DNA of 64,000 nt, taken from the NCBI RefSeq assembly GCF_016623585.1, contig NZ_JAEHFY010000008.1, forward strand, positions 62,001 to 126,000, given 5' to 3'. This document shows, piece after piece, positions 38,176 through 46,824 of the stretch. The notes beneath the pieces are model-generated. The model had not been told where the DNA came from, did not search any database, and was given only the letters and a program-made list of their open reading frames with translations. Each line of letters begins with the position of its first letter. Position 1 is the first letter of the stretch. A program made the translations under genes and the position numbers. Source of the DNA: Pedobacter segetis. GTDB taxonomy: Bacteria; Bacteroidota; Bacteroidia; Sphingobacteriales; Sphingobacteriaceae.

Positions 38176-39225
38176 ATGGAAAGCATTGTAAAAAAGGATA
38201 TTAGGGGTTTAGACTTAAATCAGTTAAAAGAAATTTTTGCACAAATGGGCGAAAAATCTTTTAGGGCAATACAAGTTTATGAATGGCTATGGAAAAAAGC
38301 TGCCCGTGATTTTGATGAGATGAGCAACCTTTCTAAAGATTTAAGGGAACAGCTTAAACTTCATTTTGTGATCAATGCCGTTAAAATAAACAGTACTCAG
38401 TTTAGTGCCGATAAAACCATAAAAAACACTTTTTCTTTACATGATACCCACTTAATTGAAGGCGTTTTGATCCCCACCACAGAACGGATGACCGCCTGTG
38501 TTTCTTCACAAGTGGGCTGTAGCCTAACCTGTAAATTCTGCGCTACGGGCTATATGGAAAGAAAACGCAACCTAAACGCCGATGAAATTTACGATCAAGT
38601 AGTTTTAATCAATAACCAAGCGATAGAGAATTACGGCATCCCGCTTTCTAATATCGTATATATGGGAATGGGCGAACCCCTTTTAAATTACGCCAATGTA
38701 TTAAGATCTATCGATAGGCTTACATCGCCAGATGGTTTAAATATGGCCTCTAAAAGAATTACGGTTTCTACCGCCGGCATTGCTAAAATGATCAAAAAAT
38801 TGGGCGATGATGAGGTAAAATTTAATTTGGCCTTGTCTTTACATGCAGCAGATGATACAAAGCGCAACGAAATTATGCCCATAAACGAGCAAAATTCTTT
38901 GCAGGCTTTGGCCGAAGCTTTAAAGTACTTTTATGCAAAAACCAAAAACCCCGTTACTTATGAATACATAATTTTTGATGGCGTAAACGATAGTTTGACC
39001 GATGCCATGGATTTGGCCAAGTTTTGCAAACATGTACCTTGCAAAGTAAACATCATTGAATACAACCCTATCTCGTTTGCAGACTATACCAATGCCGATG
39101 TAGATAAAACAGAGATTTTTGCCAATTATCTAAAGAAACAAGGCATCAATACGCACCTTAGAAGAAGCAGGGGCAAAGATATTGATGCCGCCTGCGGACA
39201 ATTGGCAGTAAAAGAAACTCAATAG
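38176..39225 (+). CDS. rlmN: 23S rRNA (adenine2503-C2)-methyltransferase
   Basis: The 349-residue radical-SAM enzyme methylates A2503 of 23S rRNA and also A37 of some tRNAs. The iron-sulfur cluster motif is C115-SLT-C119-KF-C122, and the mechanistic C-terminal Cys is in AACGQLA near residue 341. It is full length with the family start DLNQLKEIFAQMGEKSFRAIQ shortly after the N-terminus. comF follows after 4 nt. The promoter boxes suggest a nearly leaderless transcript. Confidence 0.96.
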   Translation: MESIVKKDIRGLDLNQLKEIFAQMGEKSFRAIQVYEWLWKKAARDFDEMSNLSKDLREQLKLHFVINAVKINSTQFSADKTIKNTFSLHDTHLIEGVLIPTTERMTACVSSQVGCSLTCKFCATGYMERKRNLNADEIYDQVVLINNQAIENYGIPLSNIVYMGMGEPLLNYANVLRSIDRLTSPDGLNMASKRITVSTAGIAKMIKKLGDDEVKFNLALSLHAADDTKRNEIMPINEQNSLQALAEALKYFYAKTKNPVTYEYIIFDGVNDSLTDAMDLAKFCKHVPCKVNIIEYNPISFADYTNADVDKTEIFANYLKKQGINTHLRRSRGKDIDAACGQLAVKETQ

Positions 39226-39229
39226 CATC

Positions 39230-39928
39230 ATGTTAGCATCTATAAAACAATATCTAAAAGATTTTGATGCACTATTTTTCCCTAGGGTTTGCCAATCTTG
39301 CGGCCGCTCTTTGGTAAAAACAGAAAGCTGTTTTTGTACCATTTGCATTTATCAATTGCCATATACCAAATATCATCTTGATCAAAATAATAAACTAGCC
39401 AAACAGTTTTGGGGAAGGCTCGATATCGCATCGGCGGCAGCTTTTTTATACTTTAACAAAGCGGGTAAAGTACAGAACATGATGCACCAGTTAAAATATA
39501 ACAACCAGCCCCAAGTTGGTGTAGAGTTGGGTAAAATGTACGGGAAAGAGTTGGTTAAAGAGTTTCATTATAATAATATAGAAGCAATAATACCTGTTCC
39601 GCTGCATCCCAAAAAGTTTAAAAAGAGGGGTTATAACCAAAGTGAACAGTTTGCCATTGGCCTATCAGAAATAATGAAGATACCGGTTTATAACCAAATT
39701 CTTTACAGGGATCTAGAGAAAGAAAGCCAGACAGGGAAATCCAGAACTTTGCGTTTTGATAATATGGAAGCCGTGTTTAAAGCAGAAAAACCAAATTTGG
39801 CGTTAAATAACATTTTATTGGTTGATGATACCATTACAACCGGAGCTACCTTAGAAAGCTGCGCCCTAGTTTTACAAAGCATCGGAATAAAAAAGATAAA
39901 TATTGTGGGGATCGCTTTCACAGAATAA
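39230..39928 (+). CDS. comF: ComF family phosphoribosyltransferase-like protein
   Basis: The 232-residue ComF protein has an N-terminal four-Cys zinc motif (CQSCGRSL, then CFCTIC) at about 19-42 and a type I phosphoribosyltransferase domain with PRPP-loop IILLVDDTITTGATLESC near residues 200-217. ComF is needed for DNA uptake in naturally transformable bacteria, probably assisting single-strand DNA import in the cytoplasm. It is 4 nt after rlmN. A lipoprotein gene follows and starts 26 nt after its stop codon. Confidence 0.92.
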   Translation: MLASIKQYLKDFDALFFPRVCQSCGRSLVKTESCFCTICIYQLPYTKYHLDQNNKLAKQFWGRLDIASAAAFLYFNKAGKVQNMMHQLKYNNQPQVGVELGKMYGKELVKEFHYNNIEAIIPVPLHPKKFKKRGYNQSEQFAIGLSEIMKIPVYNQILYRDLEKESQTGKSRTLRFDNMEAVFKAEKPNLALNNILLVDDTITTGATLESCALVLQSIGIKKINIVGIAFTE

Positions 39929-39953
39929 TTATATTAGCCCATATTTGCCAGAA

Positions 39954-41333
39954 ATGAGAATTACTCTTTTATCTTTTTTAGTTTTAAGCCTTTTTGTTCT
40001 GTCTTGTAGAAAGGATGATAAAATTGATACAGGTACCAACCTTAGGCTTCAATTTTCTACAGATTCTTTACTTTTCGATACCGTATTTACCAGTAGCGGC
40101 ACAACAAATAGGGTGCTTAAAATCTTCAACTATAATAAAAACAGCGTTGTGATCTCTGATCTAAAACTTGCAGGTGGCGCAAATTCGCCGTTTAAAATTA
40201 ATATAAATGGCGTTGCCGCCGATGCTTTGCAAAATATAAAAATTAAGGGCAATGATTCTATTTACGTATTTGTGAAGGCCTTTATTGATCCAAATAATGC
40301 AGATTCTCCTTTTTTGGTAGAAGATGAGTTGCAGATTACACTTAACGGAAACGAACAAAAAATACCGATCGCTGCCTACGGGCAAAACGCTGTTTATTTG
40401 AACAAAACGGTAATTGCTACCAATACCACATTTTTAAAAGGCAAACCTTATATCATTTATGATTATGCAATAGTTAACCCAAATGTGGTTTTAACGATAA
40501 ACCCGGGTGCCAGGCTTTACTTCCATAAAGACGCAAAAATACTTGTTTCTGGTACTTTGAATGCCTTGGGGGCATTAACCGATAGCATCACCTTTACCAG
40601 CGATAGAACAGAAAGGATCTATGACGATGAGCCAGGGCAGTGGGAGGGGATCCATATATTAAAACCTAGCATCAACAATAAAATAAATTATGCGGTTGTA
40701 AAAAATGCCTTGGCGGGTATAAGGGTAGATTCTTTGAGCAATAACGCCAATCCAAAACTCCTGCTTAGCAATTCTATAATCAAAAACCATGAAGTTGCCG
40801 GTGTGTTAGGCTATACCGCCAGTATTACTGCCATCAATAATTTAATGTACAATTGCGGCCAATATTTGGTTGTAGGTTTATACGGGGGCGATTATAGGTT
40901 TTATCAAAATACATTGGCAAACTTTAATTATAATTTTCCTCGTAAAACGCCTTCGGTTTATTTTAATGATAATTTGAATGGCGATGCCAATAAAGTTTAT
41001 GCGCTAAACACGCAATTTTACAATAATATCATTTACGGAAGCTTAAACAAAGAGCTAGGTTTTGATAAAATCGGGAACTTGGGTTTTGCACTTGATTTCC
41101 AAAACAACGATATTAAAACCGATAACCAAGATTTGGGTACTTCTAATATTTACAATAGCGATCCTTTATTTTTAGATTCTAGGAGAGAAAATTATCAGAT
41201 AGTTTCTAATAGCCCAATTAACGGTTTGGGAAAAGATCTAACATCAAATTTTTATTTTACCGATTATTTGAGTAAAGATTTAACCGGGAAAAATAGAGTT
41301 TTTCCCTCATCTTTAGGGTGTTACGAAAAGTAA
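39954..41333 (+). CDS. lipoprotein with right-handed beta-helix repeats
   Basis: A 459-residue lipoprotein from ATG 39954 (signal MRITLLSFLVLSLFVLSC, lipid Cys18). An upstream in-frame ATG at 39903 overlaps comF and would bury the signal peptide, so it is rejected. Residues about 30-150 look like an immunoglobulin-like beta domain. From about 170 to 400 there are many short strands with Asn-rich turns (VLTINPGARLYFHKDAKILV), typical of a parallel beta-helix. No polysaccharide-lyase catalytic motif is recognised. It is a surface or outer-membrane lipoprotein of unknown function. Confidence 0.8.
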   Translation: MRITLLSFLVLSLFVLSCRKDDKIDTGTNLRLQFSTDSLLFDTVFTSSGTTNRVLKIFNYNKNSVVISDLKLAGGANSPFKININGVAADALQNIKIKGNDSIYVFVKAFIDPNNADSPFLVEDELQITLNGNEQKIPIAAYGQNAVYLNKTVIATNTTFLKGKPYIIYDYAIVNPNVVLTINPGARLYFHKDAKILVSGTLNALGALTDSITFTSDRTERIYDDEPGQWEGIHILKPSINNKINYAVVKNALAGIRVDSLSNNANPKLLLSNSIIKNHEVAGVLGYTASITAINNLMYNCGQYLVVGLYGGDYRFYQNTLANFNYNFPRKTPSVYFNDNLNGDANKVYALNTQFYNNIIYGSLNKELGFDKIGNLGFALDFQNNDIKTDNQDLGTSNIYNSDPLFLDSRRENYQIVSNSPINGLGKDLTSNFYFTDYLSKDLTGKNRVFPSSLGCYEK

Positions 41334-41410
41334 AAAAATATTGTTTTTTTTTGAAACCTTTAAGTAACCCATCTCGTAAAAATACATGAGAGCGTTAATT
41401 TAGATTAGAG

Positions 41411-41441
41411 AAAGCGGAGTTCTTAAAGGACTTCGCTTTTT
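41411..41441 (+). terminator. intrinsic terminator after the beta-helix lipoprotein
   Basis: AAAGCGGAGTTC (41411-41422) pairs with GGACTTCGCTTT (41428-41439) with two G-U pairs, followed by T residues. It lies between two convergent genes; the T tract favours the plus strand. Confidence 0.72.
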
Positions 41442-41516
41442 CCTTTTAAAGGATTTTTGTAAACCGATAATTTAGGACCTGCTTAAACAGATTTTAAAGC
41501 AAAAGATCTTATTTTC

Positions 41517-43103
41517 TTACCTATCGCTTGGCATATCGTTTTCACGATCAACCTTTGGCCTATCGGCTCTATTGGCTAAATCCCAGGCTGTAAAGAAAAC
41601 CAGTTGGGCTCTTTTTGCCAATAAGGGGAAATTGATCTTCTTAACCTCATCGGTTTTTTTATGATAATCTTCATGTACCCCGTTAAAGTAAAAAATAATC
41701 GGGATGCCATGTTTTGCAAAATTATAATGGTCAGATCGATAATAGAACCTATTTGGATCTGTTGGATCGTCATATTTATAATCTAAAGTCATATTTGTAT
41801 AAGTAGCATTGGCTTTTTCATTAATTTCTTTTAGGGTAGAACTTAACTTATCAGAACCGATCACATAAATATAGTTAGCAGAATCTGCCTTGCCTTTGTA
41901 TAACTCGCCAACACGTCCTATCATATCAATATTTAGATCGGCAATGGTGTTTTTTAATGGGAAAACAGGGTTTTCAGAATACCATTCAGAACCTAAAAGG
42001 CCTTTTTCCTCGCCCACTACTGTCATAAATAAAATGCTTCTTTTGGGGCCTTTGCCTTCTTTTTTAGCTTTAGAAAAAGCTTCGGCAATTTCCAAAACGC
42101 CCGTTGTACCCGATCCATCATCATCTGCGCCATTGTAAACATCGCCATCTTGGCCAATTCCCAAATGATCGTAATGGGCTGTAACCACTAAAATCTCTTT
42201 TTTAAGTATTGGATCAGCACCTTCCAAAAATCCCAAAACGTTTTTTGCTTCTAGCGGGTTTAATGTGCTTTGTATATCTATCTTCAAATCAGAAAAGAAC
42301 CCAAAAGTTACAGGTTTGGCAGTTTCTTTTATCTTATTCTTTAGATCATCAATGTTTTTTTTAGTAGCGGCCATTAGATCATCAATTTGCTGTTTACTAA
42401 AATATAGGTTTGGCGTATTTTCTTTTGTATCCTCTTTACCTAATATTAAAATAGGCCTATCAAAATAAGACGCATAGCTTTGCATTCTTTCTATATCTTC
42501 ACTTAAAGTGATAATAGCTATGGGGTTTTTCGCCTTTATGGCATTTATCTTTTTAGTTCGGCTGGTTGTCCAATCAGACATTTTTGTGGTACCTGTTATT
42601 AAAGATTTCCCATCTATGATGGGTTCGCCGGTTAAAATAATGGCAACTTTGCCTGTTAAATCTGTTGCGCTTAAATCATCATATTTATCTGATGCAATGC
42701 CATAGCCAACAAATACAAACTCTTTATAATCTGCTTTGGTATCATTAAAAGTGCCAGGTAAAATATAGTAATCTTTTAAAAATTTTAGCGGTCTGCCGTT
42801 TATCCAAAGGTTTCTTTGTGCTATTGTTCTTTCTTTTAAATCTAACATCTGAAAATAAGAAGAACCATTTACAGGGCCTTTCAAACCAAGATCTTGAAAC
42901 TGACTTTTAATATAAGCTGCTGCTTTTTGTGCACCTGCTCTGCCGGTTTCACGCCCTTGCATATCATCTGCCGCTAAAATGTTTAATCTTACAGCAGCAT
43001 CTTCTTTGGTAATTGTTGCGGCATATTTCATCGCGGTTTTATCTTGCGCATTTGCCCATGCAGCAAAAGCTAAGCACCAGATGATCAAGATCTGTTTTTT
43101 CAT
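41517..43103 (-). CDS. M28 family zinc aminopeptidase, exported
   Basis: A 528-residue exported peptidase with signal MKKQILIIWCLAFAAWANAQ. A protease-associated (PA) domain insertion lies around 130-260. The M28 zinc ligands are visible: VTAHYDHLG (His), NGADDDGSGT (Asp), VVGEEKGLLGS (Glu-Glu), NIDMIG (Asp) and RSDHYNFAKHGIP (His). The family removes N-terminal residues with a two-zinc centre. It is a periplasmic or surface enzyme, monocistronic, with a TAnnTTTG box about 43 nt upstream. Confidence 0.93.
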   Translation of the reverse strand: MKKQILIIWCLAFAAWANAQDKTAMKYAATITKEDAAVRLNILAADDMQGRETGRAGAQKAAAYIKSQFQDLGLKGPVNGSSYFQMLDLKERTIAQRNLWINGRPLKFLKDYYILPGTFNDTKADYKEFVFVGYGIASDKYDDLSATDLTGKVAIILTGEPIIDGKSLITGTTKMSDWTTSRTKKINAIKAKNPIAIITLSEDIERMQSYASYFDRPILILGKEDTKENTPNLYFSKQQIDDLMAATKKNIDDLKNKIKETAKPVTFGFFSDLKIDIQSTLNPLEAKNVLGFLEGADPILKKEILVVTAHYDHLGIGQDGDVYNGADDDGSGTTGVLEIAEAFSKAKKEGKGPKRSILFMTVVGEEKGLLGSEWYSENPVFPLKNTIADLNIDMIGRVGELYKGKADSANYIYVIGSDKLSSTLKEINEKANATYTNMTLDYKYDDPTDPNRFYYRSDHYNFAKHGIPIIFYFNGVHEDYHKKTDEVKKINFPLLAKRAQLVFFTAWDLANRADRPKVDRENDMPSDR

Positions 43104-43145
43104 TTAAGTTATGTTTATGTTATCGGTTATATTTAATGTTAACCT

Positions 43146-43153
43146 CAAATGTA
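43146..43153 (-). promoter_or_regulatory. -7 box upstream of the M28 peptidase
   Basis: CAAATGTA reads TACATTTG on the minus strand, an exact TAnnTTTG match 43 nt before the start codon. No matching -33 box was found. The rest of the spacer 43104-43401 shows no gene or strong hairpin. Confidence 0.45.
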
Positions 43154-43401
43154 TCATATTTTATTTGACGGTTTTGTAAAGATTTTAATAGGAAATTTAC
43201 AGGCTTTTTACTTTGAACAATACGGCTAAAAAAAATCGGTAAAGGTTATTCTGCCTTTTACTTCAAATTAATTTTATGCTTTAAGATGAATAGTTTGGTT
43301 TTTAAGATTTTAGGCAAGCGATTTATTTACCTGTTGGAACAATTTTTGGGCGAAGGGTTTCATCAATTATACCTAAAAATTAATCTAAGATATAGTAAAC
43401 A

Positions 43402-44139
43402 ATGATCGTAATCTCACATTCAAAAGGATGGAAAATAATTAATCAACACGCTCATGGGCTTTTGGCCGCCATGTTAGCTTATCAATACGATATAGATTTA
43501 CCCAATGAAATCATTGTGCCTACGCTTATTGCCATTGCAGAGCATGATGATGGGATAGCGGAAACCGCAGATGATAAAAGCCTCACCGATGCAGGCGCAC
43601 CTCGCCATTTTATGCTTAGCAATGAGTCAAAAAAATCTAATTTAAAGCAGCAATTTAATGTGATGGAAATAGCGAGTTCAAAAAGCCAATTAAATGCGCT
43701 ATTAACCTCTATGCATATTAATTTTTTGTTTGGGGATAAAGAGGAAAAGGATAAAAAACTAGAAAAGTTCTTAAATGATCAAGATATAAACAGAAAGCGT
43801 ATTTTAAAAGATCTAAACATCGATAAGAAATATGCCGAGCGATTATACCGTTTTGTAGAATGGTGCGATGCTTTTTCATTGCTTATTTGTATGGATGAGA
43901 TACAGCCCGAAGGCCGAAAAATGGAAATATCCCGAAGCCCTGATGGCGATATGAACCAGGTTTTTTACAAAGGAAAAAATGAAATTTGTGTTGAACCTTG
44001 GGTATTTAAAAACAATAATTTCAAGGTTTTTTACGAATATAAAGTTGTAGAACAGCTTAAATTTAATTCTATTGAAGAGTTTAACAAAGTTTTTAAAGAA
44101 ATACCTGTACAAAGAGAAGAATTTACTTTTTCAAAATAG
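43402..44139 (+). CDS. DUF3891 family protein
   Basis: A 245-residue cytoplasmic protein of the DUF3891 family. It has no signal peptide or membrane segment. Several His/Asp residues stand in a helical context (INQHAHGLLAAML, AEHDDGIAE, LTSMHINFLFGD), an arrangement reminiscent of HD-domain metal sites, though the canonical pattern is not certain. Function is unknown. It stands alone, divergent from the M28 peptidase and convergent with msrA. Confidence 0.8.
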   Translation: MIVISHSKGWKIINQHAHGLLAAMLAYQYDIDLPNEIIVPTLIAIAEHDDGIAETADDKSLTDAGAPRHFMLSNESKKSNLKQQFNVMEIASSKSQLNALLTSMHINFLFGDKEEKDKKLEKFLNDQDINRKRILKDLNIDKKYAERLYRFVEWCDAFSLLICMDEIQPEGRKMEISRSPDGDMNQVFYKGKNEICVEPWVFKNNNFKVFYEYKVVEQLKFNSIEEFNKVFKEIPVQREEFTFSK

Positions 44140-44305
44140 ACAAGGTTTTTTTATTTTAATTAAACTAGGGTTTTATTGCCTTATATCTATTAATGTTTTT
44201 CCGTAGATTTTTTGGTTTTACCTAAAATAAACCTCGCTATGGCAAACAATACAAGTTTTCAATAACCCTAATTATTCTAAAATTTTAAAAAAGAATTTTT
44301 TTTGG

Positions 44306-44797
44306 CTACAAAAAAGTGCCGAAACGTTCAAAATGGCAGGTATAACCATTCGGTATTCTTTTTAGGTAATCTTGATGCTCTGGTTCTGCGGGCCAAAATT
44401 TGGTAAAAGGCTCTATTTGGGTCACTACTTTACCGTCCCATCTTCTAGCGTCATTTACGATTTTTATTACTTCTTCGGCTATGTTTTTTTCTTCTTCATT
44501 TTGGATAAATATAGCCGAGCGGTAGCTAGAACCGATATCGTTTCCTTGTTGATTGATAGTTGATGGATTGTGTATCCTGAAAAAATAATCCAATATTTTC
44601 TTGAAGCTCGTTTTTTCTGGATCATAGGTTAACTCAATCCCTTCGGCATGGCCCGGATGGTTGCGATAGGTGGGGTTTTCGTTCTCGCCGCCTAAATAAC
44701 CAACTTCGGTATCTAAAATGCCGGGCTGTGTTCTAAATAGATCTTCCATTCCCCAAAAACAGCCGCCGGCTATGTACGCTTTTTTCTGATTTTCCAT
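44306..44797 (-). CDS. msrA: peptide methionine sulfoxide reductase MsrA
   Basis: The 163-residue MsrA reduces the S-form of methionine sulfoxide in proteins. The catalytic Cys13 lies in [10 protein letters not shown], with the further MsrA signatures [27 protein letters not shown], and the C-terminal YTCHFERFG. It has no signal peptide, so it is cytosolic. A second, divergent MsrA-type gene lies 315 nt upstream on the same strand. Confidence 0.96.
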   Translation of the reverse strand: MENQKKAYIAGGCFWGMEDLFRTQPGILDTEVGYLGGENENPTYRNHPGHAEGIELTYDPEKTSFKKILDYFFRIHNPSTINQQGNDIGSSYRSAIFIQNEEEKNIAEEVIKIVNDARRWDGKVVTQIEPFTKFWPAEPEHQDYLKRIPNGYTCHFERFGTFL

Positions 44798-45112
44798 ATT
44801 TTTTACTTTGTTTTTTATAAATGATTTTGTTACCTAAACCCCTTTTTTTACGTGAAGTTTTCTGAAAAAGCCAACGCTTTTTCTTTGGGCATTTCACATT
44901 TTTTTAAAAAGATTTCGATTTTTTTTTGTGAGATAATAGTTTAAATGGTAAAATTTTTCCGCCCAATTCCTCGTCAAATATTTTGATATTTCTACCATCA
45001 TTGAAATTTGCCCTGCTTAACCCTTATTTTTCTTGATGATTTTCAATAAAATAATCTAATATAAGGCTTTGATTCTGCAACCTCCATATCAACCTAAGAA
45101 ACCAACTAATTA
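44798..45112. other. non-coding spacer with a perfect hairpin
   Basis: No gene is seen in these 315 nt. At 44864-44883 GAAAAAGC-CAAC-GCTTTTTC forms a perfect 8-bp stem inside a larger GTGAA...TTCAC bracket, and a short TCAAA-TAT-TTTGA palindrome lies near 44974. No T tract fits a terminator for either neighbour. Confidence 0.4.
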
Positions 45113-45598
45113 TCAAATTTGTTTGTAATGTTTGGTAAAATCCTTTTTTATCATTTGTAATTTAGGAGAAATATACCGCTCGCAAAAAACACCTTCTTTA
45201 TGTTTTTTATAGTAGTTGAGTTGCTCTTCTGTATTTAATCTAAATTGGCAAAAAGGCAAGGATTGCGTAATAATCCGTTCGCTAAAATCGATTTGATTTT
45301 CTGTAATCAACATTTGTACTTTTTCGACTTTTTCATCAAATACATAAACTGCAGAACGGTACTTTTCTCTAAAGCCATGTTTTTTTGTGGACGCATGGAT
45401 ACGAAGATGTATGCTGATCAACGTTTTGATAGAAATGATATTGGGATCGAAATAAACAATTACCGCTTCAGAAAAAGAATGGTTTGGGGCAACAGAGTTT
45501 ATCCAACCTTGATCTACTTTTTCAACACCTTTTAACGATAGAAAGTAAGCCTCGGTACACCAATGGCAGCCCCCTCCAAAACCAATTTTTTCAATCAT
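45113..45598 (-). CDS. divergent MsrA-family peptide methionine sulfoxide reductase
   Basis: A 161-residue MsrA-family protein with the active-site segment GFGGGCHWCTEAYF: catalytic Cys11, His replacing the usual Phe, and an extra Cys14. It keeps the acidic pattern (SFSEAVIVYFDP) and FREKYRSAVYVFDE but lacks the GHAE motif in its usual form. A resolving Cys may be the one in GVFCERYIS. It could be a variant MsrA or one with another thiol chemistry. Its start overlaps the VOC gene stop by 8 nt, so the two are translationally coupled. Confidence 0.82.
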   Translation of the reverse strand: MIEKIGFGGGCHWCTEAYFLSLKGVEKVDQGWINSVAPNHSFSEAVIVYFDPNIISIKTLISIHLRIHASTKKHGFREKYRSAVYVFDEKVEKVQMLITENQIDFSERIITQSLPFCQFRLNTEEQLNYYKKHKEGVFCERYISPKLQMIKKDFTKHYKQI

Positions 45599-46088
45599 TA
45601 TTTAAACAATCCAATAAATCTTGTAAATCTAAGCGGTTGGTAAACATCTCCAATAAGCCGTCTTCCGTTTTAGGCCAAAGCTCTTTTGGTCTGTCCCAAT
45701 ATAATTCTACTCCGTTTTCATCAGGATCGTTAAGATAAATAGCTTCTGAAACACCATGGTCGCTTGCGCCTGTTAGCGGGTAATTTGCTTCTACTAAACG
45801 ATTGAAGACAAAAGCTAAATCTTTTCTTGTGGGATAAACTATTGCGGTGTGATATAAGCCTACACCTTGTTGGGGTGCAGGAGGAAAACCCTTACTTTGC
45901 CAAGTATTTAAGCCAATATGGTGATGATAGCCTCCTGCAGAAATAAATGCGGCTTGGTTGCCATACATCATGGTTAGTTCAAAACCCAATAAATCACGGT
46001 AAAAAGCTAAAGAGCGATCAAGGTCTGCAACTTTTAAATGGATATGCCCAATTCTGGTTTGATCGGGGATGGTGTATTTTTCTGGCAT
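45591..46088 (-). CDS. VOC (glyoxalase/extradiol dioxygenase fold) protein
   Basis: A 165-residue protein with two VOC beta-alpha-beta-beta-beta modules (about 12-70 and 85-150). The N-terminal module is GHIHLKVADLDRSLAFYRDLLGFEL; a candidate metal-ligand set is His (IGHIHLKV), His (HHHIGLNTW) and Glu (NGVELYWDRP). It resembles CatE-type catechol-2,3-dioxygenases or glyoxalases, and the substrate is unknown. It is coupled to the MsrA variant by an 8-nt overlap, which suggests stress or detoxification. Confidence 0.88.
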   Translation of the reverse strand: MPEKYTIPDQTRIGHIHLKVADLDRSLAFYRDLLGFELTMMYGNQAAFISAGGYHHHIGLNTWQSKGFPPAPQQGVGLYHTAIVYPTRKDLAFVFNRLVEANYPLTGASDHGVSEAIYLNDPDENGVELYWDRPKELWPKTEDGLLEMFTNRLDLQDLLDCLNND

Positions 46089-46526
46089 TTTTATTACGCT
46101 TTTATTAATATGTGCTATTATTAGTAGAAGTGTTTAAGACCGTTTGTAAGATCAATCATCGATTGAATTTTAAACAACTATAAATTTATTTAATTTGTTT
46201 AGGTTGTTGGTCTTTGAAATAAAAAAATTAGCATCATTTAGGTAAAATTTGATCTAATGTAACAAAACCCCCAATGAGATGATGTTTTACAAAGTTAAAG
46301 TTATTTCAATTTTCTTCGCAATAGATAATGCTTTACAGAAATTTAGGTTACACTCCCTTATAGCGATCAATAAACATAAAATAATATTGGCCGTTATGTT
46401 ACTTTAAACAGTTTTGTATATGAAAAGTAGGCGGTTTCGAAGCACAAAACTTTCGGTTAAACACAAAGTTTGATACGAGCTATAACCCTTGATTTTATTA
46501 CTATTTCGTCTATTTTTTATATACAT
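46089..46526. other. non-coding stretch upstream of the DUF2975/XRE cassette boundary
   Basis: About 440 nt with no gene on either strand. It holds an inverted pair AAACTTT (46447-46453) and AAAGTTT (46465-46471) inside a phrase with GAAGCACAAAACTTTCGG and GAGCTATAACCCTTG. The sequence looks like a conserved repeat boundary rather than random spacer; I associate such phrases with flanks of accessory genes in Bacteroidota, but copies could not be searched. Confidence 0.4.
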
Positions 46527-46536
46527 TGTTAGCGGT
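46527..46536 (+). repeat. inverted repeat, left copy of the DUF2975/XRE cassette
   Basis: TGTTAGCGGT occurs here and in inverted orientation at 47449-47458. Just inside, TTGT follows in both copies at nearly the same distance. Together they enclose exactly two genes. Confidence 0.55.
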
Positions 46537-46599
46537 TCCTTGTTATTTCTTTCGTTCGTATCATTTCAGTTTGTCTATTATTTCGGTTTATTATGGATA

Positions 46600-46821
46600 T
46601 TATTTGTCAGCATTATTGTCCTTTGCATATTCTAAAATGTCGGCAGGTTGACAGTTCAGAACTTCGCAAATGGCTTCCAACGTACTAAAACGAATTGCTT
46701 TTGCTTTTCCTGTTTTCAAAATTGAAAGATTGGAAAGTGTTAATCCTACTTTTTCTGAAAGTTCGTTTAATGACATTTTTCGCTTTGCCATCATCACGTC
46801 TAAGTTTACGATAATAGGCAT
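46600..46821 (-). CDS. small XRE/Cro-CI type regulator (YozG-like)
   Basis: A 73-residue protein that is little more than a helix-turn-helix: about residues 4-60, with LNELSEKVGLTLSNLSILKTGKA as the DNA-binding core and LEAICEVLNCQPADILEY closing the fold. It lies 3 nt downstream of the DUF2975 membrane protein gene. This pairing is known from Bacillus yoaS-yozG and many Bacteroidota. It probably represses its own operon, and a candidate operator lies at 47344-47357. The pair sits within an inverted-repeat-bounded segment. Confidence 0.88.
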   Translation of the reverse strand: MPIIVNLDVMMAKRKMSLNELSEKVGLTLSNLSILKTGKAKAIRFSTLEAICEVLNCQPADILEYAKDNNADK

Positions 46822-46824
46822 AGC

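Noticed and set aside
39903-39953. Extra N-terminal 17 residues for the beta-helix lipoprotein
   Set aside because: They overlap the comF 3' end and would displace the signal peptide; starting at 39954 gives a proper lipoprotein signal.
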